A stretch of DNA of 64,000 bases. Origin: Solimonas marina (GTDB lineage Bacteria; Pseudomonadota; Gammaproteobacteria; Nevskiales; Nevskiaceae). A program made the translations under genes and the position numbers. Shown here in pieces: positions 27,171-36,149 of this stretch. The stretch lies in contig NZ_JAAVXB010000002.1 in assembly GCF_012241385.1 (NCBI RefSeq), positions 1-64,000 of the forward strand. Direction: 5' to 3'. Numbering within the stretch: position 1 is the first letter of the stretch; each line of letters opens with the position of its first letter. The notes beneath the pieces are model-generated. The model worked only from the letters and a program-made list of their open reading frames with translations, was not told the origin of the DNA and made no database searches.

Positions 27171-27212
27171 ACGAAAAGGGGCCGAGGAGAACTCGGCCCC
27201 TTTTCGTGTTTT
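27171..27212 (+). terminator. Rho-independent terminator after the phasin-like gene
   Basis: Perfect 16-base stem, 27171-27186 against 27192-27207 (inner part GGGGCCGAG / CTCGGCCCC), loop GAGAA, then GTTTTT. The arms carry AAAA/TTTT, so it could also act on the minus strand. Confidence 0.85.
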
Positions 27213-27233
27213 TACCGGGACCGGAACGTGACC

Positions 27234-27500
27234 ATGACGCCACCGCGGCGAGGACTCGATGTCGACCGTGCGATCGGCGGCGTGTTGTTGATCGTGCTGC
27301 ACGAACTCGACAGCGCGCGGGGGCATGCGCGGTCGGTCGGCGAGCGGGTACGGGTGGCGGCCGGCGCGCACAGCATGCGCCGCCTCTGGCGCGAGCAGCG
27401 CGCGCTGACGCGCCGCGCGCAGCGGCGTCGGGCAGCCGATCACGCGTTGCGTCGCGAACTCTGGTCCGGATTGTTCAGCGATCTGCGTCCGCACCGCTGA
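27234..27500 (+). CDS. Small basic hypothetical protein
   Basis: 88-aa frame with high Arg and Ala content (RRLWREQRALTRRAQRRRA) and no recognisable domain. It starts just after a terminator, has a weak ribosome-binding site, and ends before the convergent DUF6489 gene. GC-rich DNA readily yields Arg-rich open frames, so it may be spurious; I list it because nothing else occupies this interval and its codon positions are not contradicted by an overlapping gene. Confidence 0.35.
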   Translation: MTPPRRGLDVDRAIGGVLLIVLHELDSARGHARSVGERVRVAAGAHSMRRLWREQRALTRRAQRRRAADHALRRELWSGLFSDLRPHR

Positions 27501-27519
27501 AGTCGAGCGGTAACGGGTT

Positions 27520-27891
27520 TCAATCCGCGTCGCTGCTCGGCGCCGCGGCCGGCTTCGCCGCAGTCTTGCGCGGGCTGCGCTTGCGCGGCGCACGGGTGCT
27601 TTTTGGCCTGGCCTTGCTCCTGGCCGCAGCGGTCTCGGCGGCGGCACCGGCCGCGGCTTCTTCCGCAGACTCGCCGGCGCGCAGGCGCGAGGCGAAGCGC
27701 TTCCACGCCGGCGTGCGACGCAGCGTGTCGAAGTTGTTCTTGACGAACTGCGAGGCGTCGAATTCGCCGGCGGCGCCGAGCTTGTCGCGCAGGAACGCGA
27801 CGATGTCCTCCTGCAGCCCGGAGACGTCGGGCAGGCCGAGGAAGCGGCGCAGTTCCTCGGGGCGAACGTCGATCTCGATCTTGATCTGCAT
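27520..27891 (-). CDS. DUF6489-like protein with basic tail
   Basis: 123-aa protein. Residues 1-75 form a conserved domain starting MQIKIEIDVRPEELRRFLGLPDV and containing QFVKNNFDTLRRTPAWKRFA, a form I associate with DUF6489. The last ~50 residues are low-complexity Ala/Lys/Arg/Pro (RSKARPKSTRAPRKRSPRKT), likely disordered and nucleic-acid or polyanion binding. ATG at 27891 with GAGGA upstream. It follows the MAPEG gene by 14 bp on the same strand. In this family, an association with phasin-like proteins is plausible here because of its neighbour at 26.7 kb, but that is inference. Confidence 0.75.
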   Translation of the reverse strand: MQIKIEIDVRPEELRRFLGLPDVSGLQEDIVAFLRDKLGAAGEFDASQFVKNNFDTLRRTPAWKRFASRLRAGESAEEAAAGAAAETAAARSKARPKSTRAPRKRSPRKTAAKPAAAPSSDAD

Positions 27892-27905
27892 GATGAGTCC
27901 TCGTG

Positions 27906-28289
27906 TTACGCGGTGCCGTGCGAGGCGACGACGAACAGACCGATGACGCAGGCCATCGAGCCGAACCAGACCAGCGAACGCAGCGTCGCCTGATTGGCGA
28001 TGTAGCAGATGCCGTAGACCACGCGCAGTACGATGAACAGCACCGCAAGCAGATTGGCCGTGGCGCTGGGGCCGGCCACGACATGGGCGATGACCACCGC
28101 CGCCGCGAACGGCGGGAAGGCCTCGAAGCTGTTGACCTGAACCCAATGCGCACGCTTGCGCCAGCCGCTGGACTGTTCGAGGTATTCGCGCGGTGTCGTG
28201 TTCTTGTAGCGCTTGCTGCTCTTCGCGGTGATCGTGAACACGAATGGCAGCAGCGCCGCCACCAGAACACACCACAAGGCCGTTGTCAT
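27906..28289 (-). CDS. MAPEG-family membrane protein
   Basis: 127-aa membrane protein with four predicted transmembrane helices, starting MTTALWCVLVAALLPFVFTI. The segment VNSFEAFPPFAAAVVIAHVV followed by LLAVLFIVLRVVYGICYIA is typical of the bacterial MAPEG (membrane-associated eicosanoid/glutathione metabolism) family. Catalysis on glutathione is known in eukaryotic relatives but not assured here. ATG at 28289 with GGGGAA upstream. It precedes the DUF6489-like gene by 14 bp. Confidence 0.85.
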   Translation of the reverse strand: MTTALWCVLVAALLPFVFTITAKSSKRYKNTTPREYLEQSSGWRKRAHWVQVNSFEAFPPFAAAVVIAHVVAGPSATANLLAVLFIVLRVVYGICYIANQATLRSLVWFGSMACVIGLFVVASHGTA

Positions 28290-28378
28290 GCCGGTTCCCC
28301 TCTTGTCGATGAGGCCGAGCATAACAGCAGCCTGCCGGCGCGCCTTGGCGCTGGCGTCAGCTTCGCGGTGGGCTTACG

Positions 28379-28879
28379 TCAATCGTCACCGTCAAGGACG
28401 CGTTGCAGCATCCACACGTCGAGCACCAAGCCGTGCTTCTCGCCGGCGCGGCGCATCAGGCCGATGCGCGTGAAGCCGGCGGCTTCGTGCAGTGCCAGGC
28501 TGGCGGGGTTGCCGTCGACGATGCGAGCGATGATCGTCAGCACGTCGTGTTCGGGTGCAAGGCGCAGCAATTCGGCCAGCAGCTGACGGCCGACGCCGCG
28601 GCCGCGCGCGTCGATGCGCACATAGACGGCGTTCTCGGCGGTACGGTCGTAAGCCGGCCGTGGCGACCACTGATAAAGGCGCGCCCAGCCGGCGATGCCG
28701 CTGCCCTCCTCGGCGACGACGATCGGATAGCGGCCGCCGGGATTGGCGTGAAACCATTCGAGGCGCTGGGCTTCGTTCTTCGGCACGGTGTCGAAGGTCG
28801 AGGTGCCGTGCAGCACCTGCTCGTCGTAGATCTCGAAGATTGCCGGCAGGTCGGCCTCGGTGGCGGCGCGGACGATCAC
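28379..28879 (-). CDS. GNAT-family N-acetyltransferase
   Basis: 166-aa acetyltransferase similar to phosphinothricin/methionine-sulfoximine acetyltransferases (YncA/MnaT type). It begins MIVRAATEADLPAIFEIYDEQ; the acetyl-CoA pyrophosphate loop is RGRGVGRQLL, and the C-terminal motif NPASLALHEAAGFTRIGLM is typical. The GTG start at 28879 overlaps the stop of the upstream marC gene by 4 bases, so it is co-translated with a membrane protein of unknown substrate. Substrate is probably an amino-acid-like amine. Confidence 0.87.
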   Translation of the reverse strand: MIVRAATEADLPAIFEIYDEQVLHGTSTFDTVPKNEAQRLEWFHANPGGRYPIVVAEEGSGIAGWARLYQWSPRPAYDRTAENAVYVRIDARGRGVGRQLLAELLRLAPEHDVLTIIARIVDGNPASLALHEAAGFTRIGLMRRAGEKHGLVLDVWMLQRVLDGDD

Positions 28880-29475
28880 GGTTTGTGCGCGTTCCAGAAC
28901 TGCAGCACGCCGCCCATCATCATTTCGACGGCGATCGTCACCAGCAGCAGCCCCATCAAGCGTTCGACGGCGGTCAGGCCGCGCGTACCGAGCACGCGAC
29001 GCAGTGCGGTGCTGGCCAGCATGATCGGCAGGCAGGCGCCCCAGGCCAGCAGCACCGCGCCGATCCAGGTCAGCCAGCGCGAGGGCTCGCGGCTCATCAT
29101 CAGCAGCACGGTCGCCAGCGCCGACGGGCCGGCGACGTAGGGGATCGCCAGCGGCACCAGGAACGGTTCGCTCATCGCCGAATCTTCTTCGAGCGAGTGC
29201 TCGCGCGACGGGAAGATCATGCGCAGTGCAATCAGCATCAGGATCACGCCGCCGGCGACGGTCAGTGCCGGTTGCGACAGGCCCAGCAGGCGCAGCAGAT
29301 GACCGCCGGCGAGCAGGAAGACGATGAGGATCGCCAGCGCGAACAGCATCTCGCGCAGGATGACCTGGCGCTGACGTTCGGCCGGCACATGCTTGAGGGC
29401 GGACAGGAACAGCGGCACGTTGCCGAGCGGGTCCATGACCAGGAACAGCAGAACGGCGGCGGAAATGAACGACAT
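28876..29475 (-). CDS. MarC/YhgN-family membrane protein
   Basis: 199-aa inner-membrane protein with six predicted helices. It has the family N-terminus SFISAAVLLFLVMDPLGNVPLFLSAL, the central ALTVAGGVILMLIALRMIF, and FLVPLAIPYVAGPSALATVLLM after a short charged loop. MarC proteins were once linked to multiple antibiotic resistance, but that role has been withdrawn and the function is open. It is translationally coupled to the downstream acetyltransferase. Confidence 0.92.
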   Translation of the reverse strand: MSFISAAVLLFLVMDPLGNVPLFLSALKHVPAERQRQVILREMLFALAILIVFLLAGGHLLRLLGLSQPALTVAGGVILMLIALRMIFPSREHSLEEDSAMSEPFLVPLAIPYVAGPSALATVLLMMSREPSRWLTWIGAVLLAWGACLPIMLASTALRRVLGTRGLTAVERLMGLLLVTIAVEMMMGGVLQFWNAHKP

Positions 29476-29581
29476 GGTGATCTCGCGATGAACGCGCCGG
29501 GCAAGGCAACAAAGATAACGTCCCGACGCGACGGCCGCGCGGGGGAAGGGCCTCAGTGAGGCAGGGCAGCCGTGCGGCGGC

Positions 29582-30478
29582 TCAGGCGCCGGTCAGCAGG
29601 CGCTGCGCCTCGCGGTACTTGGCGGCGGACTTGGCGATGATCTCGTCCGGCAGCGTCGGCCCCGGCGCCTTCTTGTCCCAGTCCAGCGTTTCCAGGTAGT
29701 CGCGCACGAACTGCTTGTCGAAGCTCGGCGGGCTGATGCCGGGGCGATAGGTATCGGCCGGCCAGAAGCGCGACGAATCCGGCGTCAGCGCCTCGTCGAT
29801 CAGATGCAGCGCGCCGTGCTCGTCGACGCCGAATTCAAACTTGGTGTCGGCGATGATGATGCCGCGCGTCAGCGCGAACTCGGAGGCCTCGCGATAGATG
29901 CGCAGGGTGATGTCGCGGACCTGGGCGGCCAGTTCGGCGCCGATCCGCGCCTCGACGTCGGCGTAGCTGATGTTCTCGTCGTGTTGGCCGACCGGTGCCT
30001 TGTCGGCCGGCGTGAAGATCGGCTCCGGCAGCTTGTCGGCAAGCTGCAGGCCGGCCGGCAGGGCGATGCCGCAGACCGCGCCGGTCTTCTGATAGTCCTT
30101 CCAGCCGCTGCCGATGATGTAGCCGCGCGCGACCGCTTCGATCGGCAGTGCCTTGAGCTTGCGCACGACGTTGCTGCGGCCCTCGACCTGGGCGATCTCG
30201 GCCGGCGTCAGGTAGTCGGCGAGGTTGACGTCCGGCGCCAGATGGTTGGGCAGCAGGTCGGCGAAACGCGCCATCCAGAAGTTCGACACCGCGGTCAGCA
30301 CCGCGCCCTTGCCGGGTATCGGCTGCGGCAGGATCACGTCGAACGCCGACAGGCGGTCGCTGGTGACGATCAGCATGTGCGCGTCGCCGAGCGCGTAGAT
30401 GTCGCGCACCTTGCCGCGATGGAGACGCGGCACGCTGGTCAGCGTCGATTCGTAGAGCGCGGAGACGGGTGCGGACAT
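29582..30478 (-). CDS. purC: Phosphoribosylaminoimidazole-succinocarboxamide synthase
   Basis: 298-aa purine-pathway enzyme joining CAIR and aspartate with ATP to give SAICAR. The N-terminus [15 protein letters not shown] is the ATP-binding signature; [20 protein letters not shown] and [20 protein letters not shown] are SAICAR synthase signatures, and [12 protein letters not shown] lies near the C-terminus. Size fits the longer, yeast-like form rather than the ~237-aa E. coli form. ATG at 30478; 147 bp of divergent space separates it from rpe. Confidence 0.96.
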   Translation of the reverse strand: MSAPVSALYESTLTSVPRLHRGKVRDIYALGDAHMLIVTSDRLSAFDVILPQPIPGKGAVLTAVSNFWMARFADLLPNHLAPDVNLADYLTPAEIAQVEGRSNVVRKLKALPIEAVARGYIIGSGWKDYQKTGAVCGIALPAGLQLADKLPEPIFTPADKAPVGQHDENISYADVEARIGAELAAQVRDITLRIYREASEFALTRGIIIADTKFEFGVDEHGALHLIDEALTPDSSRFWPADTYRPGISPPSFDKQFVRDYLETLDWDKKAPGPTLPDEIIAKSAAKYREAQRLLTGA

Positions 30479-30625
30479 GGGCGTACGGGGCCAGGAAACG
30501 GGCAGGCGCGCATTGTGGAGAAGCGCGACCGGGGGGTAAAGCCGCGCACAGCCCGTCGGCCGCGCCCCGACGGCGGTCGGCATGGGATAATCGCCGCCTC
30601 ATCCGTCCTCTCCCCGGTTGCCCCG

Positions 30626-31315
30626 ATGGCCAAGCTTGCCCCGCTGATCGCTCCCAGCATTCTCTCCGCCGATCTCGCCCGTCTCGGCGAGGAGGTCGAA
30701 AACGTGCTGGCGGCCGGCGCCGACATCGTCCACTTCGACGTCATGGACAATCACTACGTGCCGAACCTGACCTTCGGTCCGACGATCTGCGAGGCGCTGC
30801 GCAAGTACGGCGTCACGGCGCCGATCGACGTGCATCTGATGGTCGAGCCGGTCGACGAGCTGGCGGCGATGTTCGCCAAGGCCGGCGCCACCTACATCAC
30901 CTTCCATCCGGAAGCGACGCGCCACGTCGACCGCAGCCTGCAGGCGATCAAGGCCGCCGGCTGCAAGGCCGGCCTGGTGTTCAATCCGGCGACGCCGCTG
31001 GACGTGCTCAAGTACGTGATGGACAAGGTCGACATGGTGCTGCTGATGTCGGTCAACCCGGGCTTCGGCGGCCAGAGCTTCATCCCCGCCGCGCTGACCA
31101 AGCTGGCCGAGGCGCGCGCGTTGATCGATGCCTATGTCGCCGAGCATCCGGGCCGCGAGATCCGTTTGGAGATCGACGGCGGCGTGAAGACCGACAACAT
31201 CGCCGCGATCGCCGCCGCAGGTGCCGACACCTTCGTCGCCGGCAGTGCGATCTTCGGCGCCAAGGACTATGCGGCGACCATCTCGGCGATGAAGGCGGCG
31301 ATCGCCGCCGCCTGA
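30626..31315 (+). CDS. rpe: Ribulose-phosphate 3-epimerase
   Basis: 229-aa TIM-barrel enzyme of the pentose phosphate pathway interconverting ribulose 5-phosphate and xylulose 5-phosphate. It shows [17 protein letters not shown], the metal-binding [17 protein letters not shown] (His and Asp), [22 protein letters not shown] and [10 protein letters not shown], and the phosphate loop [13 protein letters not shown]. In many proteobacteria rpe lies near trpE, as here with three genes between. ATG at 30626. Confidence 0.96.
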   Translation: MAKLAPLIAPSILSADLARLGEEVENVLAAGADIVHFDVMDNHYVPNLTFGPTICEALRKYGVTAPIDVHLMVEPVDELAAMFAKAGATYITFHPEATRHVDRSLQAIKAAGCKAGLVFNPATPLDVLKYVMDKVDMVLLMSVNPGFGGQSFIPAALTKLAEARALIDAYVAEHPGREIRLEIDGGVKTDNIAAIAAAGADTFVAGSAIFGAKDYAATISAMKAAIAAA

Positions 31316-31466
31316 GCCGGCCGGGCACGGCGCGTTCCCCATTGTTGGCGCTGAGGTGTCCACAGCGGCGCGGGCGCGCGCGCCGGCGTGTTCAGGCGCC
31401 GTTTGTGCGGTCCTGCCTACCGTGGTGGCAGTGAACGACCGTCGACGACGGAGGAGCGGGCGGCTG

Positions 31467-31940
31467 ATGAAACGTGCACGCCGGGCGAGGGCGATGTTGT
31501 GGGCAACGACACTGGCGCTTGTCGTCGGGACCGCTCATGCCGCGCCACCTTCGCGCACGATCGCACAGATGGCGCAGGACGAAGGCTGGAATGCGGATGG
31601 CGGGGCGACGCCGGAGGGGCCGCCGCGGCTGTCGCGACGGGTGCCGCGCGACTTTCCGCTGCCGCCGCTGAGCCACGATCTGCAAACCGACGGCATCGCG
31701 CCCATCGTCAGCGTTGCCTGCAGCGTCGGCGACGCCGAAGCGTTCTACGAAACCTGGTTCCACAACCATGGCTGGCACATCGACAAGCGCATGAAGGCGC
31801 AGGGCCTGATCGGCTATGTCGCCTGCGACGCAGCGAGCGGCCAATGCGTCAACGTTTCCGCGACGGCATCCGACGATGGCCGGCAGCCGAGCCGGGTGAC
31901 GTTGATGTTCTATCAGCAGACGCCGGCGCCGGCGCCATAG
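31467..31940 (+). CDS. Exported hypothetical protein
   Basis: 157-aa protein with a signal peptide (about 1-27, LWATTLALVVGTAHA) and a mature periplasmic domain I do not recognise. It has a conserved-looking pattern around two cysteines (VSVACSVGDAEAFYETWFHN and VACDAASGQCVNV) and a Pro-rich C-terminus. ATG at 31467 with GGAGGAG about 10 bases upstream. It follows rpe by 150 bp on the same strand and is convergent with the MFS gene. Confidence 0.7.
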   Translation: MKRARRARAMLWATTLALVVGTAHAAPPSRTIAQMAQDEGWNADGGATPEGPPRLSRRVPRDFPLPPLSHDLQTDGIAPIVSVACSVGDAEAFYETWFHNHGWHIDKRMKAQGLIGYVACDAASGQCVNVSATASDDGRQPSRVTLMFYQQTPAPAP

Positions 31941-31950
31941 CCGGCCGGAC

Positions 31951-33126
31951 TCAGGGCGACGCCGCGCGCTGCGCGCGGCGGAACAATCGCCAGGTGACCA
32001 GCAGCGCGATGGCCGACAGCAACGCCGCGGCGAAGTAGACGTCGCGGTAATCGCGGCCGAACACCAGCAGGCCGCCGAGCGGGCCGGTCACGCACATTGC
32101 CAGGTCGATGAACACCGAGTAGACGCCGAGTGCCGCACCGCGGTTTTCGTCCGGGATGGTGCGCATGACCTCGACCGCCAGCGCCGGAAAGACCAGTGAG
32201 AAGCCGAGCCCGGCCAGAGCCGAACCGACGGTCGCCATCAGCGGCGTCGTCGCCAGACCGATCAGCGCCAGGCCGGCAATCTCGGTCGTGAAGCAGACGA
32301 AGGCGACGCGGTAGCCGCCGTGGTGATTGATGCTGTTGTTGAACACCAGACGCACGGCGATCATCCCGACCGTGAACGCGCTCAGCGCCAGCGCCGCACC
32401 GTCCCAGTGGCGGCTCAGAAAGTGCAGGACGATGAAGCTGCCGACCGCGCCGAATGCTGCACCGCCCATTGCCAGGCACAGGCCGTACGGCAAGACCCGC
32501 GTCAGCACGTGGCCGAGCGGCATGCGTCGCCCGGCGCGGGTCTCGACCGGCGGACCGCGTCGCGCCGCCCAGGTGACGAGCAGCGTCAGCCCCATGCCGA
32601 GGATGCCGACTGCCTGCAGGCTCAGGGCGCCGGTCAGCACCACACCGAGCGGCGCACCGATGCCCATCGCCCCGTAGCTGGAAATGCCGTTCCAGGAGAT
32701 CGCCCGCGCCATGTGCTGCGGGCCGGCAAGGCGCGTCGCCCACATGATGCTGCCGGTGGCCCAGAAGCTTTCGCTGATGCCGAGCACGATGCGGCCCAGC
32801 AACAGCAGCCCGAGCGACAGCCACGGCAGCGCGGTCGACAGCGCCGCCGCCGTCATCAGCGCGCAGCTCAGGACACTGCCGGCGAGGCCGGCGACGGCGC
32901 CCGGCTGCGGGCCGATGCGGTCGGTGATGGCGCCGGCGTGTCCGCGGCTCAGCATCGTCGCCAGATATTGCGTGCCGATCACCAGGCCGACGACAAACGT
33001 GCCGTAACCGAGCGTCAGGTGGACGAAACTGGGCAGCACCGCCAGCTGTACACCGACGATCAAATAGCCGGTGAAGTTGAACAGCAGCGGGATGATGCTG
33101 CGACGGGTGGCGGGATCGGAAAGCAT
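31951..33126 (-). CDS. MFS transporter, YhhS-like
   Basis: 391-aa carrier with 12 predicted transmembrane helices. The first loop region LPLLFNFTGYLIVGVQLAVLPSFVH and GTQYLATMLSRGHAGAITDRIGP resemble the YhhS/UPF0226 branch of the major facilitator superfamily. Substrate is unknown; relatives are linked to glyphosate or arabinose export. ATG at 33126 (MLSDPATRRS) is chosen; a GTG at 33147 would add seven residues. It diverges from the trpE leader region by about 180 bp. Confidence 0.85.
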   Translation of the reverse strand: MLSDPATRRSIIPLLFNFTGYLIVGVQLAVLPSFVHLTLGYGTFVVGLVIGTQYLATMLSRGHAGAITDRIGPQPGAVAGLAGSVLSCALMTAAALSTALPWLSLGLLLLGRIVLGISESFWATGSIMWATRLAGPQHMARAISWNGISSYGAMGIGAPLGVVLTGALSLQAVGILGMGLTLLVTWAARRGPPVETRAGRRMPLGHVLTRVLPYGLCLAMGGAAFGAVGSFIVLHFLSRHWDGAALALSAFTVGMIAVRLVFNNSINHHGGYRVAFVCFTTEIAGLALIGLATTPLMATVGSALAGLGFSLVFPALAVEVMRTIPDENRGAALGVYSVFIDLAMCVTGPLGGLLVFGRDYRDVYFAAALLSAIALLVTWRLFRRAQRAASP

Positions 33127-33232
33127 GCGGACTCGAGGCGCGCGCACTCTAACAGAGCGCCGCGCCGAAACGTCGCCATGACGGCAAATTTCACATGGCC
33201 GTCATGCGGGGGCGACGTCGGCGCAGTTCGCG

Positions 33233-33238
33233 TATAGT
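33233..33238 (+). promoter_or_regulatory. Candidate -10 box of the trpE leader transcript
   Basis: TATAGT at 33233-33238 lies 70 bp before the leader-peptide ATG and is the best -10 in the interval. No convincing -35 element is spaced from it, and I found no match to an E. coli TrpR operator. Confidence 0.35.
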
Positions 33239-33308
33239 GCGGCGCCGGATGGTCCGTCATGCGGACGGCGATCCGAACCGTCTGACCTGAATCGAGACCC
33301 GTCGAAAC

Positions 33309-33365
33309 ATGCTTCAGTCCCTGCAATGGACCGCGTATCCGCGCGGCTGGTGGCGATGGCGCTGA
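33309..33365 (+). CDS. Trp-rich leader peptide upstream of trpE
   Basis: An 18-codon [21 protein letters not shown], ends 61 bp before trpE. Four of 18 codons are Trp (residues 7, 14, 15, 17), a composition expected by chance only rarely, and they cluster before the stop. Ribosome stalling at the Trp codons when charged tRNA-Trp is scarce would change folding of the downstream hairpins, as in classical trp attenuation. The ribosome-binding site is weak. A related ORF with the same Trp-Arg ending precedes trpG. The ORF is too short for standard gene callers. Confidence 0.75.
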   Translation: MLQSLQWTAYPRGWWRWR

Positions 33366-33388
33366 TCCGCGCCGCGGCCACGCGCCGC
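33350..33388 (+). promoter_or_regulatory. Alternative hairpins of the trpE attenuator
   Basis: Three GC stems share bases: GTGGC (33350-33354) with GCCAC (33377-33381); GGCGC with GCGCC around the leader stop (33358-33373); and GCGGC (33374-33378) with GCCGC (33384-33388), loop CACGC. The first and third cannot form together, as in an antiterminator/terminator pair. A pyrimidine tract follows rather than a T-run, so classical termination is not clear. Confidence 0.45.
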
Positions 33389-33426
33389 CCGTCCCCTTCC
33401 ATTCCCGTTTCATCCGACTGCAAGCC

Positions 33427-34863
33427 ATGACGCACTACAACCGCATCGCGCTGACGCGCGAGCTGCCCGGCGACCTCGATACGCCGGTCGGCGCCTATCT
33501 CAAGCTCGCCCACAAGTCCTATTCGTTCCTGCTCGAATCCATGGTCGGCGGCGAGCAATGGGGCCGCTATTCGTTCATTGGTCTGCCGTCGCGCGAGGTG
33601 CTGCGCGTGCGTGGCCAGACGCTGACGGTGACCCGCGACGGCGAGATCGTCGAAAGTGCGACGCTCGACGATCCGATGCCGTGGATCCGCGACTACGCCG
33701 CGCGCCATCGGGTGCGGCCGGAGCCGAGCCTGCCGCGTTTCTCCGGCGGCCTGGTCGGCTATTTCGGCTATGACTGCGTGCGCTACTTCGAGCCGCGTCT
33801 GGCCGGTACGGTCAAGGACGACCCGCTCGGCGTGCCGGACATCCTGCTGATGCGCGCCGAGGAAATCGTCGTCTTCGACAACCTGCGTGCGACGCTGACC
33901 ATCGTCACCCACGCGGCGCTCGACGACGAGGCCGACATCGCCCGCGCCCGCGCGCGGCTCGACGAGATCGAAGCCTTGCTCGCGCGGTCGCTGCCGCAGC
34001 GGCCACCGACGGCTGCCGGTGTGCCGGAGCTGCCGTTCGAATCGAGCTTCGGCCTCGATCCGTATCGCAAGATGATTCGCCACGTGCAGGACTACATCGC
34101 CGCCGGCGATTGCATGCAGGTGGTGCCGTCGCAGCGTCTGTCGGCGCCGTTCGAGGCCGATCCGGTCGAGCTGTACCGCGCGATCCGCCGCCTCAATCCA
34201 TCGCCGTATCTGTACTGCATGGATCTTGGCGACCATCACGTCGTCGGCGCCTCGCCGGAAGTGCTGGCGCGCGTCGAGAACGGCCTGGTCACCGTGCGAC
34301 CGATCGCCGGCACGCGCAAGCGCGGCGCCAGCGCCGAGGAAGACGCGGCGCTGGCGACCGAACTGCTGGCCGACCCGAAAGAGATCGCCGAGCACCTGAT
34401 GCTGATCGACCTCGGCCGCAACGACGTCGGCCGGGTCTCGGAGATCGGCAGCGTGCGCGTCACCGAGCAGATGGTGATCGAGCGCTACAGCCACGTCATG
34501 CACATCGTCTCCAACGTCACCGGCCGGCTCAAGGACGGCATGGACGCGCTCGATGCGCTGGCCGCGACCTTCCCGGCCGGCACCCTGTCGGGTGCGCCGA
34601 AGGTGCGGGCGATGGAGATCATCGACGAGGTCGAGCCGGTCAAGCGCGGCATCTACGGCGGCGCGGTCGGCTATCTGGGCTGGGACGGCAACATGGACAC
34701 CGCGATCGCGATCCGCACCGCCGTCATCAAGGACGGGCAGGTGCATGTGCAGGCCGGCGGCGGTGTGGTCGCCGATTCCGACCCGCAGGCCGAGTGGGAC
34801 GAGACGATGAACAAGGCGGCGGCCATGCTGCGTGCCGCGGCGTCGGTGTCGAGCGCGGGCTAG
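33427..34863 (+). CDS. trpE: Anthranilate synthase component I
   Basis: 478-aa chorismate-using subunit; with TrpG ammonia it makes anthranilate, the first step of tryptophan synthesis. The N-terminal half contains the tryptophan feedback site ([22 protein letters not shown]), and the C-terminal chorismate-binding domain contains [43 protein letters not shown] and the [15 protein letters not shown] loop. It is preceded by a Trp leader peptide. trpG, trpD and trpC lie 16 kb downstream, so the pathway is split, each part with its own leader. Confidence 0.96.
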   Translation: MTHYNRIALTRELPGDLDTPVGAYLKLAHKSYSFLLESMVGGEQWGRYSFIGLPSREVLRVRGQTLTVTRDGEIVESATLDDPMPWIRDYAARHRVRPEPSLPRFSGGLVGYFGYDCVRYFEPRLAGTVKDDPLGVPDILLMRAEEIVVFDNLRATLTIVTHAALDDEADIARARARLDEIEALLARSLPQRPPTAAGVPELPFESSFGLDPYRKMIRHVQDYIAAGDCMQVVPSQRLSAPFEADPVELYRAIRRLNPSPYLYCMDLGDHHVVGASPEVLARVENGLVTVRPIAGTRKRGASAEEDAALATELLADPKEIAEHLMLIDLGRNDVGRVSEIGSVRVTEQMVIERYSHVMHIVSNVTGRLKDGMDALDALAATFPAGTLSGAPKVRAMEIIDEVEPVKRGIYGGAVGYLGWDGNMDTAIAIRTAVIKDGQVHVQAGGGVVADSDPQAEWDETMNKAAAMLRAAASVSSAG

Positions 34864-34952
34864 GGCACGCCGTCGGCCGCCACCGGGTTTGGCCGGTCAA
34901 CGATCGGCAAGAGGCGGCGCGCGCGGCGGCAGGTGGAAATGTTGTCAGCGTA

Positions 34953-34994
34953 TTTCCGGATGTTGCGGAAACTTCGTTTAAGAGTCGCGAAGTT
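34953..34994. repeat. Two small inverted repeats upstream of the exported hypothetical gene
   Basis: TTTCCG/CGGAAA (34953-34958 and 34966-34971, 7-base spacer) and AACTTCG/CGAAGTT (34970-34976 and 34988-34994). They sit 33-74 bp before the gene at 35027 and may be an operator. No factor is suggested by the sequence. Confidence 0.25.
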
Positions 34995-35026
34995 CTCGCA
35001 TCATTCCCCCGAAATCCCTGAGCATC

Positions 35027-35455
35027 ATGAAGACCTCCTCGTTCATCAAACCCCTTTCCGTGCTGGCGCTGCTGCTGGCGTTCAACGCTGCCCACGCCGA
35101 CGACAAACTGATCGACGTCCCGAACGGCATTGCGGCGCCGCAGGCGCTCAACACGGTCAAGCACGCGCTATCAGAGCAACAATGGTCGGTCACCAATGTC
35201 GGCCCGAATGCGATCAGCGCTGTACGCAAGGAAGGTCTGCACGATGCCTCGATCACCGTGGCCATCGCCAATGGCGCACTGGTCTACGAGGCCGAAGCCC
35301 GTCCGGTGCTGACGCATTCGCCGCATGCGTTCCCGGCGACGGTGACGGCCGCCGTTCCTTCGCGCTGGATCGACGCGTTGCGCAGCCAGGTGCAGATGTC
35401 GCTGGTGTCGCTGGCCGTCAACAAGGCCGGCAGCGGCGACGCCGCCGGCCTCTGA
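35027..35455 (+). CDS. Exported hypothetical protein
   Basis: 142-aa protein with a signal peptide (about 1-24, LSVLALLLAFNAAHA) and a mature domain of ~118 residues I do not recognise (IDVPNGIAAPQALNTVKHAL, EQQWSVTNVGPNAISAVRKEG). It is probably a small periplasmic domain with alternating strands and helices. It has its own terminator downstream and small inverted repeats upstream, so it is likely a single-gene unit marking the start of the accessory block after trpE. Confidence 0.75.
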   Translation: MKTSSFIKPLSVLALLLAFNAAHADDKLIDVPNGIAAPQALNTVKHALSEQQWSVTNVGPNAISAVRKEGLHDASITVAIANGALVYEAEARPVLTHSPHAFPATVTAAVPSRWIDALRSQVQMSLVSLAVNKAGSGDAAGL

Positions 35456-35517
35456 CGGCCTGGCACCGCGGCCACCGCCGCCGGTTGCGAGGCTGCGATC
35501 GGCGGTGGGCCTTGCCG

Positions 35518-35545
35518 AACGCCGGCCGACATGGCCGGCGTTTTT
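35518..35545 (+). terminator. Rho-independent terminator
   Basis: AACGCCGGCC (35518-35527) and GGCCGGCGTT (35533-35542) form a 10-bp stem with loop GACAT, ending in a run of five T. It ends the unit of the exported hypothetical gene at 35027. Confidence 0.85.
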
Positions 35546-35654
35546 CGTGGGCTCGACGCGCGTTCCGCAAGCGTGTCGGGCGCGCGCCGAATGATGCGTT
35601 CGACAATCGGCTTGCGCTGTCAGCGCCCGTCGTCCTGTGGCGCGGCCTGCGCCA

Positions 35655-36149
35655 TCACGGGGAAAGCGAGTCGCGGCCGGCCAGCAGGCGTTTCGCGGTA
35701 TACGTCAGCACCGCCTCGTCGCGTGTGTTGTAGACGTCGATCTGGCTGTCGATGACGGCGCGATTGTGCTTCGACGTCGGGCGGATGCCGGTGACGGTGA
35801 CGGTCGCCCAGACGGTGTCGCCGACCTGCACCGGCGCCAGCGCCTTCAGCGTCATTTCGAGCAGCGCCAGGCCGGTGCCCTGGATCATCGACTGGAACAG
35901 CAGGCCTTCGATCAGGCACTGCGTCAGCGCCGCCGGCACCGGCCGGCCGCGGATCGCGCCGCCCTCGAACTCGGCGTCGATGAAAATCGCCTCGAGCATG
36001 CCGGTCGTCGAAATGAAATTGATCAGGTCGGTTTCGGTGATCGTGCGGCGCAGCGTACGAAAGCGCTGGCCGACGCTGAGATCCTGCCAGTAGCAGCCCA
36101 GCCCCAGGGTTGGCAGTGCCGCGCGGTCGGTGTTTGTGGTCGTGCTCAT
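35655..36149 (-). CDS. MaoC-like hot-dog dehydratase
   Basis: 164-aa hot-dog fold protein of the MaoC-dehydratase family, which hydrates or dehydrates enoyl-CoA-type thioesters. It shows LSVGQRFRTLRRTITETDLINFIS and VGDTVWATVTVTGIRPTSKHNRAVI, and a C-terminal TRDEAVLTYTAKRLLAGR segment. The usual catalytic Asp/His pair of (R)-hydratases is not obvious, so it may be a non-enzymatic or divergent relative. ATG at 36149 overlaps the upstream M20 gene stop by 4 bases, suggesting a two-gene unit. Possible role in acyl-CoA or detoxification metabolism. Confidence 0.8.
   Translation of the reverse strand: MSTTTNTDRAALPTLGLGCYWQDLSVGQRFRTLRRTITETDLINFISTTGMLEAIFIDAEFEGGAIRGRPVPAALTQCLIEGLLFQSMIQGTGLALLEMTLKALAPVQVGDTVWATVTVTGIRPTSKHNRAVIDSQIDVYNTRDEAVLTYTAKRLLAGRDSLSP

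Noticed and set aside
31388-32038. 216-codon plus-strand frame overlapping the exported hypothetical gene
   Set aside because: Out of frame with a gene that has a good Shine-Dalgarno sequence and signal peptide; Arg-rich shadow.
33202-33426. TrpR operator before trpE
   Set aside because: No palindrome resembling the E. coli TrpR site was found; the Trp leader explains control better.
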